Below are positions 14,594 through 23,163 of a stretch of 33,114 bases of DNA, one piece after another (position 1 is the first letter of the stretch; every line of letters begins with the position of its first letter). The notes beneath the pieces were generated by a model. It was not told the origin of the DNA and did no database searches. It was given only the letters and a program-made list of their open reading frames with translations. Position numbers and translations under genes: made by a program. Location: positions 1 through 33,114 of the forward strand of contig CANRBK010000006.1 of NCBI GenBank assembly GCA_947628845.1, given 5' to 3'. This DNA is from an uncultured Clostridia bacterium. GTDB lineage: Bacteria > Bacillota > Clostridia > TANB77 > CAG-508.

Positions 14594-15730
14594 ATGAACA
14601 AACAAAGCAACTTATTTACATCAGAAGCAGTATCAATAGGGCATCCAGACCATGTATGTGATATGATATCAGATACTATTTTAGACGCATGTTTAAAAGA
14701 AGATAAAAATGCAAGAGTAGCATGCGAAACAATGGCTAAAGACGAATTTATAGTTTTAGCTGGAGAAATTTCTACAACTGCAAATATAAATGTAGAACAA
14801 ATAGCTAAAGATACAATAAAGAAAATAGGATATAACTATACACCAAGAGTATTAAATATAATTAGTAAACAATCTCCAGATATAGCTCAAGGCGTAGATA
14901 TAGGAGGAGCAGGTGACCAAGGAATAATGTTTGGTTATGCAAATACAGAAACACCAGAATATACACCACTAGCAATAACTATGGCACATGATTTAGTTAA
15001 ATTAGCAACTAATTTACGTCAAGAAGGAAAATTTTTATATGCAGGACCAGATATGAAATCACAAGTAACTTTAGAATATACAGAAGGAGAACCTACAAAA
15101 GTAGATACAATGCTAATGTCAATTCAACATTCAGAAGATTACGATGAAAAACAATTTAAAGATTATATAAAAAATGAAATAATGGTAAAAGTAGCAGAAA
15201 AATATAACTTAAATACAGATTTTAAAGTGTTAATTAATCCTACAGGAAAATTCGTAATAGGAGGACCAGAAGGAGATGCAGGTTTAACTGGAAGAAAAAT
15301 TATAGTAGATACATATGGAGGATATGCACCACATGGTGGAGGAGCATTCTCAGGAAAAGACCCAACAAAAGTTGACAGAAGTGCTGCATATATGGCTAGA
15401 TATCTTGCAAAAAATATTGTAGCTTCAGGAATAGCTAAAGAATGCCTTATTCAATTATCTTATGCAATAGGGGTAGCACAACCAATTTCTATATATGTAG
15501 ATTGCAAAAATACAAATAAAGTAGAATCTCAAAAAATTATAGATACTATATATAATAATTTTGATTTATCACCAAAAGGAATTATTGATAAATTAGAATT
15601 ACGCAGACCTATCTATTCTGAAACATGTAATGGCGGACATTTTGGAAGAAAATATTTAGATAAAGATAATAAAATAGAATGTACATGGGAAAAATTAGAT
15701 AGTGTAGATATATTTAAAAAATTAATTTAG
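14594..15730 (+). CDS. metK: S-adenosylmethionine synthetase (cluster-embedded paralogue)
   Basis: Makes S-adenosylmethionine from methionine and ATP. 378 residues, slightly short for the family (about 385-400). Conserved regions are clear: TSEAVSIGHPD at the N-terminus, GAGDQGIMFGYA, INPTGKFVIGGPEGDAGLTG, RKIIVDTYGGYAPHGGGAF, SGKDPTKVDRSAAY with the ATP/phosphate-binding lysines, and SYAIGVAQP. The N-terminal motif is unusual: VSIGHPDHV instead of the usual VSEGHPDK. It lies between two methyltransferase-type genes, 20 bases after one and 28 before the next. It may be a dedicated SAM source for the cluster or simply the only metK, which the window cannot settle. SD GGGGGAA precedes the ATG. 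Confidence 0.93.
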   Translation: MNKQSNLFTSEAVSIGHPDHVCDMISDTILDACLKEDKNARVACETMAKDEFIVLAGEISTTANINVEQIAKDTIKKIGYNYTPRVLNIISKQSPDIAQGVDIGGAGDQGIMFGYANTETPEYTPLAITMAHDLVKLATNLRQEGKFLYAGPDMKSQVTLEYTEGEPTKVDTMLMSIQHSEDYDEKQFKDYIKNEIMVKVAEKYNLNTDFKVLINPTGKFVIGGPEGDAGLTGRKIIVDTYGGYAPHGGGAFSGKDPTKVDRSAAYMARYLAKNIVASGIAKECLIQLSYAIGVAQPISIYVDCKNTNKVESQKIIDTIYNNFDLSPKGIIDKLELRRPIYSETCNGGHFGRKYLDKDNKIECTWEKLDSVDIFKKLI

Positions 15731-15758
15731 AGTGTTTTTATTTAAGGGGGATTAATAA

Positions 15759-17480
15759 TTGAAATTAAATCTTGATTTTTATAAAGAAAAACAAGAAAAT
15801 TTAACGCCAATTGAAGAAGAAATAATAGAAATAATAAACAATGAAAATGATTATCAAGAAATAATTAAGAATGAAGAAAGAGTAGAAGTTATACAAGCAT
15901 TATCAGATTTAAGAAAAAATATTATCAGTTGGTATCCATTTAAAGAAAATTGTACTATATTACAATTAAATTCAAACTTTGGAGAAATAACAAGTGAATT
16001 ATGCGAAAAGGCAAATAAAGTAGTTTCTATTGAAAGTTCAAAATTAAAATCACAAGCTTTGATGAAAAGATGTAAAACTTATGAAAATTTAGAAATTATT
16101 GTTGGTAATATAGAAGATATCAAATTCGAAAATAAATTTGATTATATTATAATGTTAGGGACATTAGAAAAAAATCAAGAAGAATATGAAAAGATATTAG
16201 AGAAGGTTAAATCTTTATTATCAGAAAATGGAACTATATTACTTACATTTGATAATAAATTAGGATTAAAATATTTAACAAAAACAGATGATACTTGGAT
16301 AACTACAACAAATGTAGAAAATAAGAAATTTATAAATATAAAAGATATATATTCTAAACTAGAAGAATTAGGCTTTAAAAATATTAAAAATTATTATCCT
16401 ATGCCAGATGATAAATTTACAAATGTAATATATACAGATGAAAAACCAATTTCAAAAAATGATATATCAAGAAATATTGTATATAATAAAGAATCTACAA
16501 TAACTTTGTGTGATGAAAATAATGTATATAGAGAAATACTTGATGCTAATAAAGATATGATAAAATATTTTATGAATAGCTATTTACTAGAAGTAAAAAT
16601 TCAAGACGAAAAAAATGATATAAAATTTGTATCATTTTCAAATATGAGAAAACCAGAATATAGAATAAAAACCATAATGAAAGATGGATATGTATACAAA
16701 TATCCTGTAAATGAACAATCAATTAACCATATAAAACAAGTAAAAGAAAATATTGATATAATAAGAAAATCAGGACTAAAAACGCTTGATGATTATAACC
16801 AAAATGTAATTATAAGTAAATTTTCATCAGAAAAAACTTTAGATGAAATTATTATAAATTTATTAAAAGAAAATAAAAAAGAAGAAGCAATAAATTTAAT
16901 ATTAGAGTTTAAAAATGAAATAATGCAAAAATTAGAAAAAGGAACAAAAGAAAATAATGTATTTAAAAGATATGATATTAGTTGTAATCAAGAACAATTA
17001 GAAGAAATGTATTTTATAAAAGATGGATTATGGGATTTAACGTTTCAAAATTGTTTTTATATAAATAATGAGTTTTATTTTTATGATCAAGAATGGAGAG
17101 AAGAAAATTTACCTATTGACTTTATTTTATATAGAGCTATTAAATATTTTGTAAGGTTAAAAAAATATATAAATGATGAGGAAATATATCAAATATTAAA
17201 AATAGATAAATCAAAAATACAAATATTTGAACAATTAGATGATAAAATACAAGAAAAAATTAGAAATTCAGTTTTATGGAAATTAAATAATCAAGGAAAA
17301 ACTATTAGAGATATAAAAATAGAGTTATTAACAGCTAACCATAAAATAAATTTATTAAGTATGGAAAAGAAAAACGAAGTTGAAAAATTAAATAAAGAAT
17401 TGCAAGATATATATAATTCTAGATCTTGGAAATTAGTACAAAAATTAAGAAAAATAAAAGGAAATAATAAAAGTAATTGA
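15759..17480 (+). CDS. methyltransferase-like / kinase-like fusion with coiled coil (WbdD-type architecture)
   Basis: A 573-residue protein in three parts. Residues 1-210 align with the methyltransferase at 13452, but motif I is eroded: residues 68-75 read LQLNSNFG where the paralogue has LEIGAGMG, so SAM binding is doubtful. Residues about 290-490 resemble a phosphotransferase/kinase of the APH or LPS-kinase type: candidate ATP lysine Lys314 (YVYKYP), Glu330, catalytic loop DLTFQN with Asp426 and Asn431, and metal Asp443 in FYDQEW. Residues about 515-573 are a coiled coil ending NSRSWKLVQKLRKI. This order matches WbdD, the enzyme that caps E. coli O9a chains with methyl phosphate and measures their length. 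Stop is TGA 17478. The kinase call rests on motifs only. Confidence 0.75.
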   Translation: MKLNLDFYKEKQENLTPIEEEIIEIINNENDYQEIIKNEERVEVIQALSDLRKNIISWYPFKENCTILQLNSNFGEITSELCEKANKVVSIESSKLKSQALMKRCKTYENLEIIVGNIEDIKFENKFDYIIMLGTLEKNQEEYEKILEKVKSLLSENGTILLTFDNKLGLKYLTKTDDTWITTTNVENKKFINIKDIYSKLEELGFKNIKNYYPMPDDKFTNVIYTDEKPISKNDISRNIVYNKESTITLCDENNVYREILDANKDMIKYFMNSYLLEVKIQDEKNDIKFVSFSNMRKPEYRIKTIMKDGYVYKYPVNEQSINHIKQVKENIDIIRKSGLKTLDDYNQNVIISKFSSEKTLDEIIINLLKENKKEEAINLILEFKNEIMQKLEKGTKENNVFKRYDISCNQEQLEEMYFIKDGLWDLTFQNCFYINNEFYFYDQEWREENLPIDFILYRAIKYFVRLKKYINDEEIYQILKIDKSKIQIFEQLDDKIQEKIRNSVLWKLNNQGKTIRDIKIELLTANHKINLLSMEKKNEVEKLNKELQDIYNSRSWKLVQKLRKIKGNNKSN

Positions 17481-17491
17481 AAGGACTAAAA

Positions 17492-19402
17492 ATGAAAAAT
17501 ACAAAAAGAATTAGAGATAGATTATTCCCAGAAGGTGGAAAGTTTAGAAATTATTTAAGAATAATGAATAGATTTGTAAAAAGTATTTGTAGTATAACAT
17601 TTTGGAAACAACAAAAACAAGCCATAAAAGAAAAAGGTTTTAAAAATGCTTTAATTGATTTAAAAAAATATATGGTAACAGGGTTAGTTGAAAATACGCT
17701 AGATGCTTATCAAAGCTGGATTAACTTAAATGAGCCAACTGAAAAACAATTAAAACAAGAGATTAATTTTAAATTCAAAATTAATCCTAAGATTAGTATT
17801 ATTATTCCATTGTATAATACTCCAAAAAAATTTTTTGAAGAATTAGTAGATTGTTTAATAAATCAAACGTATTCTAACTGGGAATTATGTTTAGCAGATG
17901 GTAGCCCTAAAAGAGATGAAGAAATAAATGTAATATGTGAAAAAGACGATAGAATTAAATATAAATTTTTAGGAGAAAATAAAGGGATTTCAGGAAATTC
18001 AAACGAAGCACTTGCAATGGTTACAGGAGAATATATAGCTTTATTAGACCATGATGATTTATTACCTAGAAATTCACTATTTGAAGTTGTAAAGTGTATA
18101 AATAACAATCCTCAAGTAGAATTTATATATACAGATGAAGATAAATTTGATGAAATAGGCGGAAAAAGATATGCACCATATTTTAAATCAGATTTTGCAC
18201 CAGACACATTAAGAGCAAATAACTATATATGTCATTTTAGTATTTTTAAAAAAGAATTAATAGAAAAACTAGGTGGATTTAGAAGTGAATTTGATGGAGC
18301 TCAAGATTACGACTTGATACTTAGAATGACTGAAGAAACTAATAATATAATTCATATACCTAAAGTTTTATATCATTGGAGAGTCCATGAATTATCTACT
18401 GCAAAATCTGGAGCAACTGCCAAACCTTATGCTTATGAAGCAGGAAAAAAAGCTATACAAGAACATATTGACAGATTAGGTTTAAAAGGTAATGTAGAAG
18501 ATGGAAATACATTAGGAACTTATAAAATTAATTATGAAATAATAGGAAATCCAAAAGTTTCTATTGTAATTCCAAATAAAGATTACATATCAACTTTGAA
18601 AGTTTGTTTAAAATCTATAAATAAACTTACAACTTATGAAAATTATGAAATTATAATTGTAGAAAATAATAGCGAAGAAAAAGAAACTTTTGATTTTTAT
18701 AAAGAAATAGATGGAAAAGATAAAATAAAAGTAATATATTATCCAGAAAAAGAATTTAATTATTCTAAAATAATTAATTTTGGAGTAAAACAAGCGGAAG
18801 GAGAATATATAGTACAACTTAATAATGATACAGAATTAATTACACCTAACTGGATACAAGAAATGTTAGGATATGCACAGAGAGAAGATGTTGGAGCAGT
18901 TGGAGCAGAATTATTTTATCCAGATGGAACTATACAACATGCAGGAATTATTATTGGAATTGGTGGAGTAGCAGGACATGTATTTAGAAATCTTCCTAAA
19001 AATATGCATGGATATTTTTCAAAAGATGCAATGGTACAAAATTTAAGTGCAGTAACAGCAGCTTGTATAATGACTAAAAAATCAATTTATGAAGATGTTG
19101 GATATATGGATGAAAAATTTAAAGTAGCATTTAATGATGTAGATTTTTGCTTAAAAATAAGAGAACAAGGTAAATTAATAGTATATAATCCATTTGTACA
19201 ATTTATACATTATGAGTCAAAAAGTAGAGGCCTAGAAGATACTTTTGAAAAACAAGAAAGATTTAAAGGAGAAATTGAAAGATTTAACAAAAAATGGAAA
19301 AAAATATTACAAGATGGAGATCCTTATTATAATATCAATTTAAGATTAGATAATGACCAATATGAAATAAAACAAGAAAAAGTAAAATTCGAGGAGAAAT
19401 AA
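17492..19402 (+). CDS. two-domain GT2 glycosyltransferase
   Basis: After an N-terminal region of about 95 residues with basic and amphipathic segments, there are two GT-A domains. The first (about 100-330) starts KISIIIPLYNTPKKFFEELV and has ALLDHDDLLPRNSLFEV and FIYTDEDKFDE. The second (about 350-610) starts KVSIVIPNKDYISTLKVCL and has VQLNNDTELITPNWIQEML and FNDVDFCLKIREQGKLIVY. Tandem GT2 proteins of this shape often make repeating or disaccharide linkages of rhamnan-type polymers; this one may add two sugars in turn. ATG 17492 is chosen over TTG 17477 because AAAGGA (17479-17484) is well placed for it and overlaps the previous stop. 636 residues. The next gene's SD lies in its last codons. 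Confidence 0.9.
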   Translation: MKNTKRIRDRLFPEGGKFRNYLRIMNRFVKSICSITFWKQQKQAIKEKGFKNALIDLKKYMVTGLVENTLDAYQSWINLNEPTEKQLKQEINFKFKINPKISIIIPLYNTPKKFFEELVDCLINQTYSNWELCLADGSPKRDEEINVICEKDDRIKYKFLGENKGISGNSNEALAMVTGEYIALLDHDDLLPRNSLFEVVKCINNNPQVEFIYTDEDKFDEIGGKRYAPYFKSDFAPDTLRANNYICHFSIFKKELIEKLGGFRSEFDGAQDYDLILRMTEETNNIIHIPKVLYHWRVHELSTAKSGATAKPYAYEAGKKAIQEHIDRLGLKGNVEDGNTLGTYKINYEIIGNPKVSIVIPNKDYISTLKVCLKSINKLTTYENYEIIIVENNSEEKETFDFYKEIDGKDKIKVIYYPEKEFNYSKIINFGVKQAEGEYIVQLNNDTELITPNWIQEMLGYAQREDVGAVGAELFYPDGTIQHAGIIIGIGGVAGHVFRNLPKNMHGYFSKDAMVQNLSAVTAACIMTKKSIYEDVGYMDEKFKVAFNDVDFCLKIREQGKLIVYNPFVQFIHYESKSRGLEDTFEKQERFKGEIERFNKKWKKILQDGDPYYNINLRLDNDQYEIKQEKVKFEEK

Positions 19403-19404
19403 AT

Positions 19405-21120
19405 ATGAAAAATATATTTAAAATTAATAAAAAAACAATAACAATTACTACAATAATTTTATATATAATAGCAATATTGAGTTTTGAATTTTTATATTGT
19501 AATACAACGTTAATAATAAATTTAACTCATGGACAAGATTTGGAATATAATTTTTCGTTATGTAGAATTGTAATGTATCTTCTATTTTTTGTATTATATT
19601 TTGTATTCAAAAATAAGTTTATAGATGAAGCAATTAATGTAGCAAAAAATAAATATAAAAGAATATTTATCTATTTATCATTAGTTGGAACTGGAATAAC
19701 AATAATTGCAACAATATTTATTATAATGAAATACATAATACTTATAAGAGCTATGTCAATTGCATTAATTGCAGTAGCTATGGGAACAGTTTTTATTATT
19801 TACGTATCAAATAATTTAATAAAAAATATTATTGTAACAATTTTTTCAATAGGATTGGTATTTTCTATAAGTACAAAATTCAATCATGCATTAGATGAAA
19901 AGAAGCACTTTATGTCAGCACTTAATATATCTTATTTTAACTTTAATTATGAAAAAGATCCTATTACTGATTTAAGTATCGAAAAATTACCACAATTATC
20001 TAAGTTTACAATAATAGATGAATTTTTAAAAAATAATTATGAACCAGAAAAATCAGAAGAAGTAAATTTAGAAGATTCTCCATCTACACCAGCGGGATAT
20101 TTAGCAATTTTTTATATTGTACCTGCTATTGGTATTCAAATTGCAAAGTTATTAGGTGGAAGTATTATAGATTTATATATTATGGGAAGAATTTTTAACC
20201 TGATGTTATATGGAGTATTAATATCAATTGCTGTTAAATTATTACCATATAAGAAAAATATATTTATGGTGGTATTTTTAATGCCAATGTCATTATTACT
20301 TGCAGCATCTTATTCTATAGATGGTATATGTATAGGTTTTGTTTCATTATTTATAGCATATTGTTTGAAACTAAAAAAAGAAAAAGAAGTTATTGGACTT
20401 AAAGATTTCTTTATTTTACTAGGAATGTTTATAATACTATTACTTGCAAAAACTATGGCATATATAATGGTTGGTTTTATAGTATTTATGTTACCAATTA
20501 TTCCAACATTGAAAAAAAACAAGAAATATTTACCAATAATTATAACAATATTTATTATAGTTTGTATAGTTTTAACTATTTTATTAGTTTATATAAAAGA
20601 AACAAAAATAGCATCAGATAGTAGAGCTCCTGGAAATGTAAATGTATCTGATCAGCTTACAAATGTTATAAATAATCCGCTATATACTGCAAGAGTTTTG
20701 ATTTTACATGTAAAAAATACATTATTTAATTTTAATTGGATAGCTATGTTACATTATGATGTATTTTTTGGTGCAACAGGACCAGCGGTAATGTTACCAT
20801 TAATGATATTTATATTATATGTGGCTCTAATAGAAGATGATTATAACTTTAAGATTAGTGATAAAATAATAATGATAACAAGTTTCTTATTAACATTTTT
20901 TATGACAAGTATGATATTATATTTAGTATTTTCAGAAGTAAAATCATTATCAATAAGTGGATATCAAACTAGATATATATTACCAATATTACCTTTATTA
21001 CTATTTTGTATTTCCAATAATAAAGTTAAAAGTGTTAGAAGTACAAATAGAAATATGAATATAAGTATAGTAAGCGCAGCTTTTATAATTATAAGTATAG
21101 CACAATCAATTATAGTATAA
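19405..21120 (+). CDS. DUF2142-family polytopic membrane protein
   Basis: 571 residues with about 11-13 hydrophobic spans and a larger outside loop near residues 150-235 carrying SPSTPAGYLAIFYIVPAIG, which resembles the DUF2142 family of surface-polysaccharide clusters. Members look like GT-C glycosyltransferases that use polyprenyl-phosphate sugars on the outer face of the membrane. No confirmed activity can be read here. Polyprenyl-phosphate sugar synthase-like genes at 24425 and 28241 could supply the donor. The ATG is 2 bases after the upstream stop and the SD GAGGAG lies inside the upstream gene, so they are translationally close. Confidence 0.75.
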   Translation: MKNIFKINKKTITITTIILYIIAILSFEFLYCNTTLIINLTHGQDLEYNFSLCRIVMYLLFFVLYFVFKNKFIDEAINVAKNKYKRIFIYLSLVGTGITIIATIFIIMKYIILIRAMSIALIAVAMGTVFIIYVSNNLIKNIIVTIFSIGLVFSISTKFNHALDEKKHFMSALNISYFNFNYEKDPITDLSIEKLPQLSKFTIIDEFLKNNYEPEKSEEVNLEDSPSTPAGYLAIFYIVPAIGIQIAKLLGGSIIDLYIMGRIFNLMLYGVLISIAVKLLPYKKNIFMVVFLMPMSLLLAASYSIDGICIGFVSLFIAYCLKLKKEKEVIGLKDFFILLGMFIILLLAKTMAYIMVGFIVFMLPIIPTLKKNKKYLPIIITIFIIVCIVLTILLVYIKETKIASDSRAPGNVNVSDQLTNVINNPLYTARVLILHVKNTLFNFNWIAMLHYDVFFGATGPAVMLPLMIFILYVALIEDDYNFKISDKIIMITSFLLTFFMTSMILYLVFSEVKSLSISGYQTRYILPILPLLLFCISNNKVKSVRSTNRNMNISIVSAAFIIISIAQSIIV

Positions 21121-21157
21121 ATGAAATATAAATAAAAAAATTATGGGAGAGTTATAT

Positions 21158-22207
21158 ATGAATGAACAACCAAAAGTAAGTATTATTGTTCCAGTATATA
21201 AAGTGGAAAAATATTTAAGAAGAAGCATGGATACTTTAGTTAATCAAACATTAGATGGCGTAGAAATAATTTGTATAAATGATGGTTCACCAGATAATTG
21301 TTTAGATATATTAAAAGAATATAAAGAAAAATATAAAGAAAAAAATATAGTAATAATAGATAAGAAAAATGAAGGCGTATGGAAAGGAAGATTTGACGGA
21401 ATAAAAGTTGCTAAAGGAGAATATATAGGTTTTACTGATTCTGATGACTATATTACTTTAGACTACGCAGAAAAGCTATATAATGCTGCAAAACAAAGTG
21501 AAGCTGATATATCTATTTGTGGATATTATAGAGTAGACACAGACACAGAACATATTTATTCAACTGAAATGACAAGTTATGAAGGTAAAACAATATATAT
21601 GGATAAGAACCCAGAAGATATATTATCTATAAATACTGCACTATGGAATAAATTGTATAAAGCTGAAATATTAAAAAATATGAAAAATTTAGAAAATCCA
21701 CCTAGAATCTTAGATGATATGATGTTCTTATTATTAATTTATTTGAATACAAAAAAGATTACATTTATTAAAGATCCATTATATTATTATATGGTAAGGT
21801 CAGATTCAATAATGGGACAAATAAAAAAAGAACAAATAGAATCTACACAAAATGCTATGATAGAAATAAAGAAAATATATAGTAAAGATGAAAATGGTAA
21901 AAACTTAATAGAAATAATTGATACAATGGCATTTTTACATTTTGGTATATCTTTGATGTTTAGAATTTCATATGATAAAAATTCTAATTTTAAGCAAAAT
22001 TTAAAAGAAAATAGAGAATACTTGGATAAGGAATTTCCATTATGGAGAAAATCTAAATATTTAAATATAATATATTCAATGAAACATAAATTTTCAAATT
22101 TTAAAGTAGCAATAGTAAAAAAATTATATGTTTTACATTTATATAGAGCATTTTTAGTGTTTTATAAATTTATAATAAATACATTAAAAATTGATATTAA
22201 ATGGTAA
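21158..22207 (+). CDS. GT2 family glycosyltransferase
   Basis: Sugar transferase of the capsule/exopolysaccharide type. The N-terminus reads KVSIIVPVYKVEKYLRRSMD, then VEIICINDGSPDNCLDIL and the metal site YIGFTDSDDYITLDYAEKLY (about 88-107). The C-terminal half has ALWNKLYKAEIL and PPRILDDMMFLLLIYL, typical of EpsJ/WaaV-like GT2s. I use ATG 21158 rather than the in-frame ATG 21143, because GGGAGAG (21145-21151) lies between them and serves the later start. The length is then 349. This subfamily differs from the DQDD.W type of the GT2s at 5192, 11101 and 22225. Confidence 0.88.
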   Translation: MNEQPKVSIIVPVYKVEKYLRRSMDTLVNQTLDGVEIICINDGSPDNCLDILKEYKEKYKEKNIVIIDKKNEGVWKGRFDGIKVAKGEYIGFTDSDDYITLDYAEKLYNAAKQSEADISICGYYRVDTDTEHIYSTEMTSYEGKTIYMDKNPEDILSINTALWNKLYKAEILKNMKNLENPPRILDDMMFLLLIYLNTKKITFIKDPLYYYMVRSDSIMGQIKKEQIESTQNAMIEIKKIYSKDENGKNLIEIIDTMAFLHFGISLMFRISYDKNSNFKQNLKENREYLDKEFPLWRKSKYLNIIYSMKHKFSNFKVAIVKKLYVLHLYRAFLVFYKFIINTLKIDIKW

Positions 22208-22224
22208 AAAGGAGTTAATGTTAA

Positions 22225-23148
22225 ATGGATCAACCAAAAGTTGCAATAATAGTTTCTACATATAATGGAGAAAAAATTATAAAAGAACAATTAGAAAGTT
22301 TATTAGAACAAACATATAGAAATATTGATATTTATATTCGTGATGATGGGTCTAAAGATAATACAATAGGCATTATAGAAAAATATATAAAGGATAATTC
22401 TAATATAAAATTGTTTAAAGGCGAAAATGTAGGTTTAGTTGATAGTTTTTATAAATGTTTAGAAGAAGCATTTAACACGGCGGATTATTTTGCATATTGT
22501 GATCAAGATGATAAATGGCATAAAGATAAAATCGAAAAAGCTTTAAAAATGATACAAGAAAATAAAATAGAAACAAATAAACCTTTATTGTTATTTACAG
22601 AATTTAATTATTGTGATGAAAATTTAAATTTTAAAGAAACATCAAAGATGAATAGAAAAGGCTATAGTTTTAGAAACTCTCTAGTAGAATGTATTAGCTC
22701 AGGAAATACAATGATGTTTAATAAAAAAATGGCAGAAATTGTTTTAAATACTAAAACAAAAGATGTTTGTTTGCATGATTGGTGGGCATACATGATAGCA
22801 ACTGGATTGGGAGAAGTTATATACGATTCTGAGCCAAGTATAGAATATAGAAGAACAGGAAACAACGTGACTCCAGGTGGTAGAGGAATTTTAAAATTAC
22901 AATTATTTAGAATAAAAAAGTTTTTATTTGGCGATTATTGCAAAAATATAAAAAAGCAAATACAAAAATTTCATGAATGTTTTTATGAACAATTATTGCC
23001 AGAGGATCAAAAATTATTAGATTTATTTAATATGAAAAAATATAATATAAAAATTGTTTTAAAAAAATTATTTTATCCAAAGATGTTTAGGCAGAAGATA
23101 TTAGATGAATTATTAGTCAGATTTATGTTTTTAATAGGAAAAATCTAA
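22225..23148 (+). CDS. GT2 family glycosyltransferase (rhamnosyltransferase-like)
   Basis: The GT-A fold starts KVAIIVSTYNGEKIIKEQLE, with YIRDDGSKDNTIG and AYCDQDDKWHKDKIEKALKM (about 92-111), then SGNTMMFNKKMAEI and CLHDWWAYMIATGLG. It belongs with the GT2s at 5192 and 11101 to the DQDD.W...K group often annotated as rhamnosyltransferase. 307 residues is normal. AAAGGAG lies about 10 bases before ATG 22225; a second, out-of-frame ATG (22218) is closer to the SD but leads nowhere. Donor and linkage are inferred. Confidence 0.87.
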   Translation: MDQPKVAIIVSTYNGEKIIKEQLESLLEQTYRNIDIYIRDDGSKDNTIGIIEKYIKDNSNIKLFKGENVGLVDSFYKCLEEAFNTADYFAYCDQDDKWHKDKIEKALKMIQENKIETNKPLLLFTEFNYCDENLNFKETSKMNRKGYSFRNSLVECISSGNTMMFNKKMAEIVLNTKTKDVCLHDWWAYMIATGLGEVIYDSEPSIEYRRTGNNVTPGGRGILKLQLFRIKKFLFGDYCKNIKKQIQKFHECFYEQLLPEDQKLLDLFNMKKYNIKIVLKKLFYPKMFRQKILDELLVRFMFLIGKI

Positions 23149-23163
23149 TAAAAAGGAGTAAAA

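Noticed and set aside
13452-17480. 13452 gene as a frameshifted fragment of a larger methyltransferase-kinase
   Set aside because: It has its own coiled-coil tail with the SWK motif and a clean stop, so the kinase part looks cleanly absent rather than broken off. metK also lies between the two genes.
17478-17480. Recoded TGA (Trp) genetic code
   Set aside because: TGA here ends a frame exactly at a SD for the next gene, and TGG is used for Trp throughout.
17477-17491. TTG 17477 as start of the two-domain GT2
   Set aside because: ATG 17492 has a proper SD (AAAGGA 17479-17484) and the TTG has none.
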